Positions 25,265 through 32,361 of a stretch of DNA of 64,000 bases are shown piece by piece. The stretch is taken from the NCBI RefSeq assembly GCF_032586175.1, contig NZ_JAWHTE010000013.1, positions 73,782 through 137,781 on the forward strand, read 5' to 3'. The position numbers were made by a program, and so were the translations under genes. This DNA is from Ovoidimarina sediminis. Its GTDB lineage: Bacteria > Pseudomonadota > Alphaproteobacteria > Rhodobacterales > Rhodobacteraceae. Below the pieces are notes generated by a model, which saw nothing but the letters and a program-made list of their open reading frames with translations, did no database searches and was not told the origin of the DNA. Positions within the stretch are counted from its first letter, which is position 1, and the number at the start of each line of letters is the position of its first letter.

Positions 25265-25764
25265 GTGAAATGGTTTGTGTCGGCGCTATTGCTGGCGCCT
25301 ATGGCGTCAGAGGCGAGGTACGCCTGAAGAGCTTTTGCGCGGAACCCCAGGATATCGCATCCTACGGGCCTCTCTCGACCGAGGACGGCGCACGAAACTT
25401 CGACGTGACACTCGGCGGCGCGGTCAAGAACGGCTTCGCCGCCCGCCTCTCCGGCATCACGACGAAGGAACAGGCCGACGCCCTGCGCGGCACCCGTCTC
25501 TTCGTCCACCGCGATCGCCTGCCGGAAGCGGACGAAGACGAGTACTATCACGCCGACCTGATCGGGCTGCCTGTCTTCGACACCGGCGGCACCGAGATCG
25601 GCCGCGTGAAAGCGGTGTTGAACCACGGCGCCGGTGATCTCCTCGAACTCCAGGGGCCGGGCATCAAGGGCACCGCCCTACTCCCCTTCACCCGCGCCGC
25701 CGTCCCCACCGTCGACATCGCCGGCCAGCGCATCGTCGCCGATCCGCCGGAGGGGCTGTTCTAA
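25261..25764 (+). CDS. rimM: 16S rRNA processing protein RimM
   Basis: 167 residues. N-terminal domain CVGAIAGAYGVRGEVRLKSF, then the linker to the PRC barrel YYHADLIGLPVFDTGG, with GAGDLLELQ and the end VDIAGQRIVADPPEGLF. It binds S19 and aids maturation of the 30S head. The start is fixed by the overlap with the small ORF stop. Its 3' end is convergent with a truncated M50-like gene, 4 nt apart. Confidence 0.96.
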   Translation: MSEMVCVGAIAGAYGVRGEVRLKSFCAEPQDIASYGPLSTEDGARNFDVTLGGAVKNGFAARLSGITTKEQADALRGTRLFVHRDRLPEADEDEYYHADLIGLPVFDTGGTEIGRVKAVLNHGAGDLLELQGPGIKGTALLPFTRAAVPTVDIAGQRIVADPPEGLF

Positions 25765-25768
25765 ACAG

Positions 25769-26212
25769 TCAGTCCGCCGCCCGCCCCTGCAACATCCGCC
25801 AGTGAAGCGCGACTGACGGCAGGAAGAGCACCAGAACGCCCACCCGCAGCATCGCCAGATACAGAAACGGTACCCAAAGGATCGAGATGATCAGCCCGAC
25901 GCCCCCCGCCGTCCGGTAGACCAGCCCATCCGGAAGCACAGTCTGCAGAAAAAGATGGAACAGCCTGCCGCCATCCAGCGGCATCATCGGCGCCAGGTTC
26001 ATCACCGCGAGAAACAGGTTCATATAGGCGAAGGCTTCAACGATCGCGCGCATGTCGCCCGCCGGCACCATCGGCGTCAGCACCCCGGCCACCGCCCAGA
26101 GCGCGAGGTTCACCAAGGGACCCATCAGCAGGATGAACACCTCCTCGTCCCGCGAGGCGGGGGCCGCGTGAAGACAATAACATGGGGACCCTGCCGTTCG
26201 TTCAGCGATCAC
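25769..26212 (-). pseudogene. Truncated M50 (site-2-protease-like) membrane metalloprotease
   Basis: The frame encodes 147 residues that begin abruptly before EEVFILLMGPLVNLALWAVAG. They contain FLAVMNLAPMMPLDGGRL, the second M50 motif with the zinc-binding Asp, and then two more hydrophobic segments. The first motif HExxH, normally about 40-60 residues further upstream, is missing: in frame there is a TAA stop 24 bases before the GTG at 26212, and the region beyond belongs to trmD. It is therefore probably a broken gene lacking peptidase activity. Confidence 0.65.
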
Positions 26213-26338
26213 GATCGCGAACGTCTCAGACCATTATGACCATTCTGCGGAACCAAGGCGGCGGGGACGGCCCGATTGCGCTTCACGCCCCCCGGCGCTA
26301 CACGGCCCGCCAACCGATCCCTGCCAAGGGGGCCAGCC

Positions 26339-27145
26339 ATGGCCGAACCTCCAAAGAAATCCCACGGCCGCCTCTCGATTTCGGCCACCCTGCAACCGCG
26401 CGAACTGATGACAGACCGCCCCGCGCTCAAGGGTGCCTGGGAGGCCCGCATCATAACCTTGTTCCCCGAAGCCTTCCCGGGCCCCCTGGGCCTCTCCCTC
26501 ACCGGAAAAGCGCTGGACCAGGGTATCTGGCGACTCGGTACCGTGGACCTTAGGCAATTCGGCGAGGGCAAGCACCGCCAGGTCGACGACACGCCGGCCG
26601 GCGGCGGGGCGGGTATGGTGATCCGCCCCGACATCCTCGGCCGCGCCATCGACCACGCAAGCCGCGGCGCCAGGCCCGACCGTGACGCCTGGCCGCTCAT
26701 CTACCTCTCGCCACGCGGCGCCCCGCTCACGCAGGCACGCGTCCGCCGCCTTGCGGCGGGCCGGGGTGCGACCCTCATCTGCGGCCGCTTCGAAGGGATC
26801 GACCAGCGGGTGATCGACCATTACGGGATCGAGGAGGTTTCGCTCGGCGACTATGTCCTGACCGGCGGTGAACTCGCGGCCCAGGTCCTCCTAGACGCCA
26901 CGGTGCGCCTCCTGCCCGGAGTGCTGGGCAACGCCACCTCGGTCGAGGAGGAAAGCTTTTCCGAGGGTCTTCTCGAACACCCACATTATACCCGCCCAGC
27001 ACTCTGGGAAGGCCTCCCGATCCCTGAGGTCCTGACCTCCGGCGATCACGGCGCCGTCGCCCGCTGGCGCCGCGCGGAGGCCGAGGCGCTGACCCGCGCC
27101 CGTCGCCCCGATCTCTGGGCGCAATACCAAAACCGCAGGTCCTGA
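26339..27145 (+). CDS. trmD: tRNA (guanine-N1)-methyltransferase
   Basis: 268 residues. A family-typical N-terminal extension (SHGRLSISATLQPREL) precedes ARIITLFPEAFPG. The knotted SPOUT fold shows LIYLSPRGAPLTQARVRRLA, LICGRFEGIDQRVIDHY and SLGDYVLTGGELAAQ around the S-adenosylmethionine trefoil. It methylates G37 of tRNAs and prevents frameshifting. The ATG at 26339 matches this N-terminus; the open frame runs 21 codons further upstream. It is followed by a large palindromic intergenic region before rplS. Confidence 0.97.
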   Translation: MAEPPKKSHGRLSISATLQPRELMTDRPALKGAWEARIITLFPEAFPGPLGLSLTGKALDQGIWRLGTVDLRQFGEGKHRQVDDTPAGGGAGMVIRPDILGRAIDHASRGARPDRDAWPLIYLSPRGAPLTQARVRRLAAGRGATLICGRFEGIDQRVIDHYGIEEVSLGDYVLTGGELAAQVLLDATVRLLPGVLGNATSVEEESFSEGLLEHPHYTRPALWEGLPIPEVLTSGDHGAVARWRRAEAEALTRARRPDLWAQYQNRRS

Positions 27146-27146
27146 C

Positions 27147-27260
27147 GTGGGGCTCTGCCCCACACCCCGGAGTATTTGGACCAAACTGAAGGGGCGGGCC
27201 TTTGTCTTGACATCAAGTACTCCCGGGGGCCTCGCGGCACGCGAGGCGGGGCAGCGCCCC
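27147..27260. repeat. Palindromic intergenic repeat (REP-like) between trmD and rplS
   Basis: Three perfect hairpins: GTGGGGC/GCCCCAC at 27147-27163, GCCTCGC/GCGAGGC at 27229-27247, GGGGC/GCCCC at 27248-27260. The outer parts also mirror each other: CCCCGGAGTATTTG on the left is the near-inverse of CAAGTACTCCCGGGG on the right. I recall this GGGGCTCTGCCCC-type sequence as common between genes of Rhodobacteraceae, but could not check copy number. It may end trmD transcription. Confidence 0.65.
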
Positions 27261-27283
27261 CCTCGGGCCTTGCAAGTTTTTCC

Positions 27284-27312
27284 TTGAACCGCCACACCGC
27301 GCTGGCTATACG
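27284..27312 (+). promoter_or_regulatory. Promoter for rplS-rpmE
   Basis: TTGAAC at 27284-27289 and TATACG at 27307-27312 with a 17-bp spacer. Transcription would start near 27319, giving a leader of about 215 nt before the rplS ATG at 27535. Confidence 0.6.
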
Positions 27313-27321
27313 GTCGCGGTT

Positions 27322-27340
27322 CGCCGGGCCCCGCCCGGCG
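27322..27340 (+). promoter_or_regulatory. 5' leader hairpin upstream of rplS
   Basis: Perfect 8-bp arms CGCCGGGC and GCCCGGCG with a 3-nt loop, followed by GGCGCGTTTT. It lies at the very 5' end of the predicted rplS transcript. It could be an RNA-stabilising or L19-related control structure, or a terminator for read-through from trmD. No known ribosomal-protein leader motif was recognised. Confidence 0.45.
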
Positions 27341-27534
27341 GGCGCGTTTTGGCATGGTCACAACCACCCGGATCTTCGCCGGATGACGGCCCCGCCGAAA
27401 CCCCATGTCGCAAGGAACGACGACCCGATCTCTGGCGGGCGCCCGCAACGCGCAGGCGGACCCGAACGAAGACCAGGAGCTCTCGGGCGCAAGACACCTC
27501 TCCGGATCAACCGGGGCAGATAGGAGTGGATCAG

Positions 27535-27918
27535 ATGGACCTGATCGCACAGCTGGAAGCCGAGCAAGTCGCAGAGCTTGCCAAGGACATTCCCGATTTC
27601 AAGGCGGGTGACACCATCCGCGTCGGTTACAAGGTGACCGAAGGCACCCGCACGCGGGTTCAGAACTACGAAGGCGTCTGCATCAGCCGCAAGGGCGGCG
27701 AGGGCATCGCGGGCTCCTTCACTGTGCGCAAGATCTCCTTCGGCGAGGGCGTCGAACGGGTCTTCCCGCTGCACTCGACCAACATCGAATCGATCACCGT
27801 GGTGCGCCGCGGCCGCGTCCGCCGCGCCAAGCTCTACTATCTCCGCTCGCGCCGCGGCAAATCGGCCCGGATCGCGGAAGACAGCCACTACAAGCCCAAG
27901 TCGGGCGCGGAAGCCTGA
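27535..27918 (+). CDS. rplS: 50S ribosomal protein L19
   Basis: 127 residues. FKAGDTIRVGYKVTEGTRTR, QNYEGVCISRKG, SFTVRKISFGEGVERVFPLH and VVRRGRVRRAKLYYLRS are textbook L19. The protein sits at the 30S-50S interface. The ATG at 27535 has TAGGAG upstream and matches the family start; the open frame extends 62 codons upstream without similarity. The C-terminal extension after SRRGKSARI is short and basic. rpmE follows 14 nt later. Confidence 0.97.
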   Translation: MDLIAQLEAEQVAELAKDIPDFKAGDTIRVGYKVTEGTRTRVQNYEGVCISRKGGEGIAGSFTVRKISFGEGVERVFPLHSTNIESITVVRRGRVRRAKLYYLRSRRGKSARIAEDSHYKPKSGAEA

Positions 27919-27932
27919 AGGATACCCGAGCC

Positions 27933-28154
27933 ATGAAAAAAGATATCCACCCCGACTATCACACCGTCGACGTCAAGCTCGTAAACGGCGACATCGTGCA
28001 GATGCGCACCACCTGGGGTTCCGAGGGCGATACCATGTCGCTCGACGTCGACCCGTCGGTGCACCCGGCCTGGACCGGCGGCGGCACCCGTCTCATGGAC
28101 ACCGGCGGCCGCGTCTCGAAATTCAAGAAAAAGTACGAGGGTCTGGGCTTCTGA
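27933..28154 (+). CDS. rpmE: 50S ribosomal protein L31, cysteine-free type
   Basis: 73 residues: KKDIHPDYHTVDVKLVNGD, TTWGSEGDTMSLDVDPSVHP and AWTGGGTRLMDTGGRVSKFK. The zinc-binding cysteines of the E. coli RpmE form are absent, as in related alphaproteobacteria, so it does not store zinc and needs no zinc-free paralogue under starvation. It bridges the subunits at the central protuberance. It lies in one operon with rplS and ends at a strong terminator. Confidence 0.96.
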   Translation: MKKDIHPDYHTVDVKLVNGDIVQMRTTWGSEGDTMSLDVDPSVHPAWTGGGTRLMDTGGRVSKFKKKYEGLGF

Positions 28155-28180
28155 TCGCCCGACATCGCTGCAACGGATTG

Positions 28181-28205
28181 CGCCGCCCTCCGGGGCGGCG
28201 TTTTT
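28181..28205 (+). terminator. Intrinsic terminator of rplS-rpmE
   Basis: Perfect 8-bp arms CGCCGCCC and GGGCGGCG with a 4-nt loop, immediately followed by TTTTT. It lies 27 nt after the rpmE stop. Confidence 0.88.
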
Positions 28206-28374
28206 CGTTTCAAAATCCCCGTGCCTTCCCCCGAGGCCATGAAAGGTCATCCGCCCTGCCCTTCGCGCTTTTCGCCGCCGCCGCCCTCGCGGCCCGGCTG
28301 ATCCATTTCAGCGGCGACGGCACCGCATCCGGGGCGGAACCTTCTGCAGCACGAACTGGTGACGGCCATTCGAC

Positions 28375-28539
28375 ATGACGGCCTCAACAGACGGCAAATG
28401 GCGTTATTTCGTCTCGAAGGACAACCACGCGGCCAAGGTCTGGCGCACGCCGATCAGCGTCGGCCGCGGCGTCTGGTTGGGCAACGGCTTCCACACCCCG
28501 GCCTGGCCCCGCGGCGCGGCCAAGATCTGGCGATCCTGA
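28375..28539 (+). CDS. Small hypothetical protein (54 aa)
   Basis: A short frame rich in Trp, Lys and Gly: KWRYFVSKDNHAAKVWRT and VGRGVWLGNGFHTPAW. A stop lies in frame 15 nt upstream and there is no strong ribosome binding site, so it may be a real small gene or the remnant of a longer one. The rest of the 28206-28600 stretch shows no other convincing gene. Confidence 0.4.
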   Translation: MTASTDGKWRYFVSKDNHAAKVWRTPISVGRGVWLGNGFHTPAWPRGAAKIWRS

Positions 28540-28603
28540 AAGTGACGGTGGACTGACCGGCGCCGCTGCCTCTAAGCTCATCAGATCGATCGGGAAGCCA
28601 GCC

Positions 28604-29389
28604 ATGAAACGTATTCTCATCGCCATCGCCGCCCTGATCCTCGCCACGGGCATGGCGGGTGCAAAGGACCAGACCAAAAGCTTCAAGCCGCACAAATTCA
28701 ACGGCTCGAAGCCAGCCTTCAGCAAGGGGATCTATACATTTACGCTCCGACCTCAGGGCTGCAGCGCCAAGAAGTATGGCGACGGGCGAGGCGAGAGCGA
28801 CTGCTTCAACGGCAATATCCGGTCGCGGGTATATGCGCCCAGACATTCCGGCCCCGGCGCGACTATGGAATATTACATGGAGTTCCGGATGAACCCGGAT
28901 TTCCGCTATGACGGCGGGCCGACCCCGGCCTATTCCAAGCTCGAAATCGCTGAATGGGGGCGCGTCGAGGGGATCAAAAACCACATTTACGACTTGCAGC
29001 TCGACACGGTCAGGGGCCTGACCTTCGAGCGTGCGGTCTGCGTCCCGCCAAACCGGCTGGGGGACTGGAACAGCGTGCGGATCCTCGTGAAGTGGTCCAA
29101 GGGCAGCGACGGGTTCCTGCAAGCGATCTGCAACGGCCGCCCTGTCCTGACCCGGCAGAACCAGCAGACTGTCGTCCCGCCCGATTGCGCGAAACCCTGG
29201 AAACTGCAATGCGAGCCCGCGCTCCAGCGCCCCGACGCGAAAATCTACTGGCAGGTCGGGCCCCGTCTCTCGGGCTTCGGCCCGGACTATCGCAAATACG
29301 GGTTTCCCTCCGTTTTCACCCGCTTCCCCGCAAACGGCGTCCAGATGCAGGTGCGCAACCTGTATGCTGGACGTCCGATCAAGCGATAA
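28604..29389 (+). CDS. Secreted protein, possible heparin-lyase-like jelly-roll domain
   Basis: 261 residues with a Sec signal peptide (about 1-20, cleaved near MAGA-KD). The mature part has YYMEFRMNPDFRYDGG and YSKLEIAEWGRVEGIK, followed by DWNSVRILVKWSKGSDGFLQ and ICNGRPVL. These resemble the concanavalin-like fold of polysaccharide lyase/heparin lyase families, with strands ending in a DGFL-type edge, but I could not confirm catalytic residues. Four to six cysteines suggest periplasmic disulfides. There are no obvious operon partners. Confidence 0.6.
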   Translation: MKRILIAIAALILATGMAGAKDQTKSFKPHKFNGSKPAFSKGIYTFTLRPQGCSAKKYGDGRGESDCFNGNIRSRVYAPRHSGPGATMEYYMEFRMNPDFRYDGGPTPAYSKLEIAEWGRVEGIKNHIYDLQLDTVRGLTFERAVCVPPNRLGDWNSVRILVKWSKGSDGFLQAICNGRPVLTRQNQQTVVPPDCAKPWKLQCEPALQRPDAKIYWQVGPRLSGFGPDYRKYGFPSVFTRFPANGVQMQVRNLYAGRPIKR

Positions 29390-29503
29390 GGCGCCATTCT
29401 ATGGCCAGTCTTTGATGCGCGCCACTTTCCTTGAGGGGGAACACAACATATAGTGGCGCAAACCGGCGTTCGGGCTGCCGGACGGGCAAAAGAGGGCAGG
29501 GTC

Positions 29504-30316
29504 GTGGCGCATATCATCGTCGTCGGCAATGAAAAGGGGGGCTCGGGCAAGTCCACCACATCGATGCACGTGGCGACGTCCCTTGTACGAATGGGCCACA
29601 CGGTCGGAACGCTTGATCTGGACCTGAGACAGAAGAGCCTCGGCCGATATATCGAGAACCGGCGCGCCTTCAATACACGGCACGGGCTCAACCTGCCCTG
29701 CCCCGACTATCGCGATCTGCCGGATGTAACCGGCATGAAGCTCGCCCCCGGAGAGCACGCGCAGGATCGACGCCTGTCGATGGCGGTAGTGGGAATGGAA
29801 GAGAGTTGCGAATTCATACTGATCGATTGCCCTGGCTCGCACACACGCCTCAGCCAGGTCGCCCATTCGCTGGCCGATACTTTGGTGACACCTCTGAACG
29901 ACAGCTTCATTGACTTCGACCTTCTGGCGCGCGCAGATCCCGAAACGAACAAAATCCTCGGCCCGTCCGTTTATTCGGAAATGGTTTGGAACGCACGGCA
30001 GCTTCGGGCCCAGGCAGGTCTCGAGCCGATCGACTGGGTGGTCGTGCGAAACCGCCTTGGGGCGCAGGCGATGCACAACAAGCGGAAGATGGGCGAGGCG
30101 CTGGACGACCTCGGCCGCAGGATCGGGTTCCGCGTGACAGCGGGATTTAGCGAAAGAGTGATCTTTCGCGAACTTTTTCCGCGGGGCCTTACACTTCTCG
30201 ATCTCAGGGATATCGGCGTGACAGGTCAGATGAACATCTCAAACGTCGCCGCGCGGCAGGAGCTGCGCGATCTGGTCAGAGAGCTTCGTCTTCCCGGCGT
30301 GCAAGTCGACTTCTGA
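29504..30316 (+). CDS. mipZ: MipZ-like division-plane positioning ATPase
   Basis: 270 residues of the ParA/MinD superfamily: VVGNEKGGSGKSTTSMHVAT (deviant Walker A), LDLDLRQKSLGRYIENR (switch I region) and FILIDCPGSHTRLSQVAHSL (Walker B). The RQKSLGRYIENR stretch is typical of MipZ. In Caulobacter it binds ParB near the origins and inhibits FtsZ, placing the septum at mid-cell. The start is GTG 29504 with AGAGGGCAGG upstream; a GTG 51 nt earlier lies in frame but adds no similarity. The gene ends inside the convergent membrane-protein gene. Confidence 0.92.
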   Translation: MAHIIVVGNEKGGSGKSTTSMHVATSLVRMGHTVGTLDLDLRQKSLGRYIENRRAFNTRHGLNLPCPDYRDLPDVTGMKLAPGEHAQDRRLSMAVVGMEESCEFILIDCPGSHTRLSQVAHSLADTLVTPLNDSFIDFDLLARADPETNKILGPSVYSEMVWNARQLRAQAGLEPIDWVVVRNRLGAQAMHNKRKMGEALDDLGRRIGFRVTAGFSERVIFRELFPRGLTLLDLRDIGVTGQMNISNVAARQELRDLVRELRLPGVQVDF

Positions 30317-31328
30317 AGTGGCGGGCGAGGCCAGCAATGCCGGCCGCAAGTCCGGCCCCCAGCATCTGAACTACAGCAAGGGTGCCACGCAGGGTGGCGC
30401 GGGCTGCGATCAGTGCCCAGTGCGGTTCAGCAGGTTCAGACTCCCGCGCGCGCTCTGCCTCGATGATCTCCCGCTGGGACGGAAGCGGGGCGAATTTCGG
30501 ATGCGCAGCCGTGGGGCCCTCAGGCCCCTGATCGTCTTCAACTGCGGGCTCTGCTTCAGCCTCTTCCAGTCGTCCGCGGGCAATCGAGACGAGCGCCGAA
30601 ATGGCGACAAGCGCCATCGCCGTAAGGAAGAGAGCCCGGTGGGTCTCGGAGGACGGGGCTGCCCCCAAGATGGCCAGCCTTTCACCCGCAAACGGGCGGA
30701 CTGCCAGGTTATCTGCCGAGAGTTCGACCCCCATAACAGAAAAAGCGCCATCCGCCATTAGTGTGAAATCGCCCGGGTCGACATGAAGGCCATTGATTTC
30801 CACTACCGTGCCGCGGGTACCCGGACCGAAGACAGCATCCACGAGATGCGCAGCATCGGGAACGCGCGTGTCGCCGACATCGATCGGGTAGAACATTAGC
30901 CCGATCGCGGGGCGCTCAACATCTTCCTGCACGCCCGTTCGACGGGCGACCTGTGCCGTAAGGGCCCCGGCCCCCGCCTCGCGGGAGTGGATTTGAGCCT
31001 CACCCCTATCGCTTAACCCGAAGAGCGGCACGACGACGGCGCGTTCGACGGGATTGATCCCTCGCAGGGTGAGTACTGTGGCGCGTGAGAAATCGGCCTC
31101 GGCCTGCACAAAAACTTCGTCGGCGGGACCGACATGAGTGAGCATGTTGAAGTTTTGGAGCGCGGCCTTGGGCGGCGGGCCTTGCCGCAGCGCAAGTGTG
31201 CGGTCTGCCTGCTCGTGCACCTCGATATACCCCGCCACCAGCCCGACCGCAGCCAGAAGCGCCGCCACGAAGACCAGGGGCTTCGGGTCGATCATGCGCA
31301 GAATCTTGACCAGAGTGCGCGGCAGCAT
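30276..31328 (-). CDS. Hypothetical membrane protein overlapping mipZ tail to tail
   Basis: 350 residues. One membrane helix near the N-terminus (about 17-36) is followed by a large beta-rich periplasmic part (about 40-225), a second helix (about 230-250), a charged Glu/Pro-rich linker and a third hydrophobic stretch (about 308-335). Its last 41 nt are antisense to the end of mipZ. No enzyme motif is visible. Its position suggests a cell-envelope protein of unknown role. Confidence 0.72.
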   Translation of the reverse strand: MLPRTLVKILRMIDPKPLVFVAALLAAVGLVAGYIEVHEQADRTLALRQGPPPKAALQNFNMLTHVGPADEVFVQAEADFSRATVLTLRGINPVERAVVVPLFGLSDRGEAQIHSREAGAGALTAQVARRTGVQEDVERPAIGLMFYPIDVGDTRVPDAAHLVDAVFGPGTRGTVVEINGLHVDPGDFTLMADGAFSVMGVELSADNLAVRPFAGERLAILGAAPSSETHRALFLTAMALVAISALVSIARGRLEEAEAEPAVEDDQGPEGPTAAHPKFAPLPSQREIIEAERARESEPAEPHWALIAARATLRGTLAVVQMLGAGLAAGIAGLARHFRSRLARREDEAL

Positions 31329-31732
31329 TCAGGAACTCTCCGACTCGTTCACAGGCCTGAAACTCACAGCGCAACAGGGCATCAACATGGCAAATGGCGG
31401 GTAAATTCAGGAGAAGAGCGGTTCGAGACGGTGGCCGAAGAGTTGCCGGGTGAAGCCGGGAAAGGCAAACGGCCTGGCTTGGTATCAGAGATCCAGGGGG
31501 ATTTCGGCCAATCAAGCGGCATAACAACTTCAATTGCCATGCGGGTTCTCGCCTCCAGTGCGAACTCTTCCCAGATCGAGATCGTACACCTCAAGCAGAT
31601 CGATCCCGCCACAGAAGCGCGCGGAGTAGCCCGCCGGGTTTGCAACAGGGACCGACTTGGCGGAGCAGAAGTTTAAGTGGCTCCCGCCCAGAAATCCGGA
31701 ACGGAAACCAGAAACAAATCCAACGCCCGACG
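31329..31732. other. Gene-free stretch between the membrane protein and the Lrp gene
   Basis: About 400 bases with no credible coding frame on either strand: the longest frames lack motifs, sensible starts and codon bias. No tRNA or clear hairpin was found. It should hold the promoter of the membrane-protein gene; an unannotated small RNA cannot be excluded. Confidence 0.45.
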
Positions 31733-32227
31733 TCAGCCGAGAATGTCGCCGAGGACCACATCCGAGGCGACGCTGTCATCCTTCACGGATTCCATAGCAA
31801 CATAGGTAGACGTGCCCGCAACGTACGGAAGCGCCGAAATCACCTCGCCCAGGACATGACGGTAGTCTCGCATATCGCGAGTGCGAACCTTGAGCAGGTA
31901 ATCGAATGAACCCGCAATCATATGGCAGCTTTCGATCTCGGGCACACCCTGTACAGCGCGATTGAAGGCGCGGAGGGCGGGCTCGGTCGTTTCGGTCAAC
32001 CGCACCTCGGCAAAAGCCACGTGATCGCGGCCGAGACGCGCAGGATCGAGTATCGCGCGGAACCCCAGGATGAAACCATCAGCGATCAGCCGCTTCATCC
32101 GCGCCTGGCACGGCGTCTTCGAAAGACCCACTCGCGAAGCGAGTTCAGTCACCGTGAGGCGGCCGTCATTGGCCAATTCAGCCAATATGCGCCTATCAAT
32201 TCGATCAAGTTCACTGTGCTCCGCCAT
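31733..32227 (-). CDS. Lrp/AsnC-family regulator of proline catabolism
   Basis: 164 residues. N-terminal HTH: LDRIDRRILAELANDGRL, then TVTELASRVGLSKTPCQARM. The C-terminal RAM/Lrp ligand-binding domain starts at about residue 70, with ESCHMIAGSFDYLLKVRTRD. It is divergent from putA with 135 bases between starts, the layout of the alphaproteobacterial proline-responsive activator PutR. The intergenic region is A/T-rich and contains repeated TTCCC elements that may be binding sites. Confidence 0.92.
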   Translation of the reverse strand: MAEHSELDRIDRRILAELANDGRLTVTELASRVGLSKTPCQARMKRLIADGFILGFRAILDPARLGRDHVAFAEVRLTETTEPALRAFNRAVQGVPEIESCHMIAGSFDYLLKVRTRDMRDYRHVLGEVISALPYVAGTSTYVAMESVKDDSVASDVVLGDILG

Positions 32228-32361
32228 AATTCCCAGTATATTTCCCCAAATTCCCCTAATCTATAGTCGTTTCACCTCAATAGCGATCGGATTTGGTCAG
32301 ATTGCCTTCCCATGACAGAGTATATGGGCAAGATCGCTGCTTAATCGGGGCCCGCTCCACC

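Noticed and set aside
27933..28154. The cysteine-free L31 as something unusual
   Set aside because: Zinc-free RpmE is common in alphaproteobacteria and needs no special explanation.
28178..28378. A 66-codon frame after rpmE
   Set aside because: It begins inside the rplS-rpmE terminator and has no ribosome binding site or recognisable similarity.
31382..31645. An 87-codon minus-strand frame in the gap before the Lrp gene
   Set aside because: No motif, poor start and no sign of codon bias, so it was left as intergenic.
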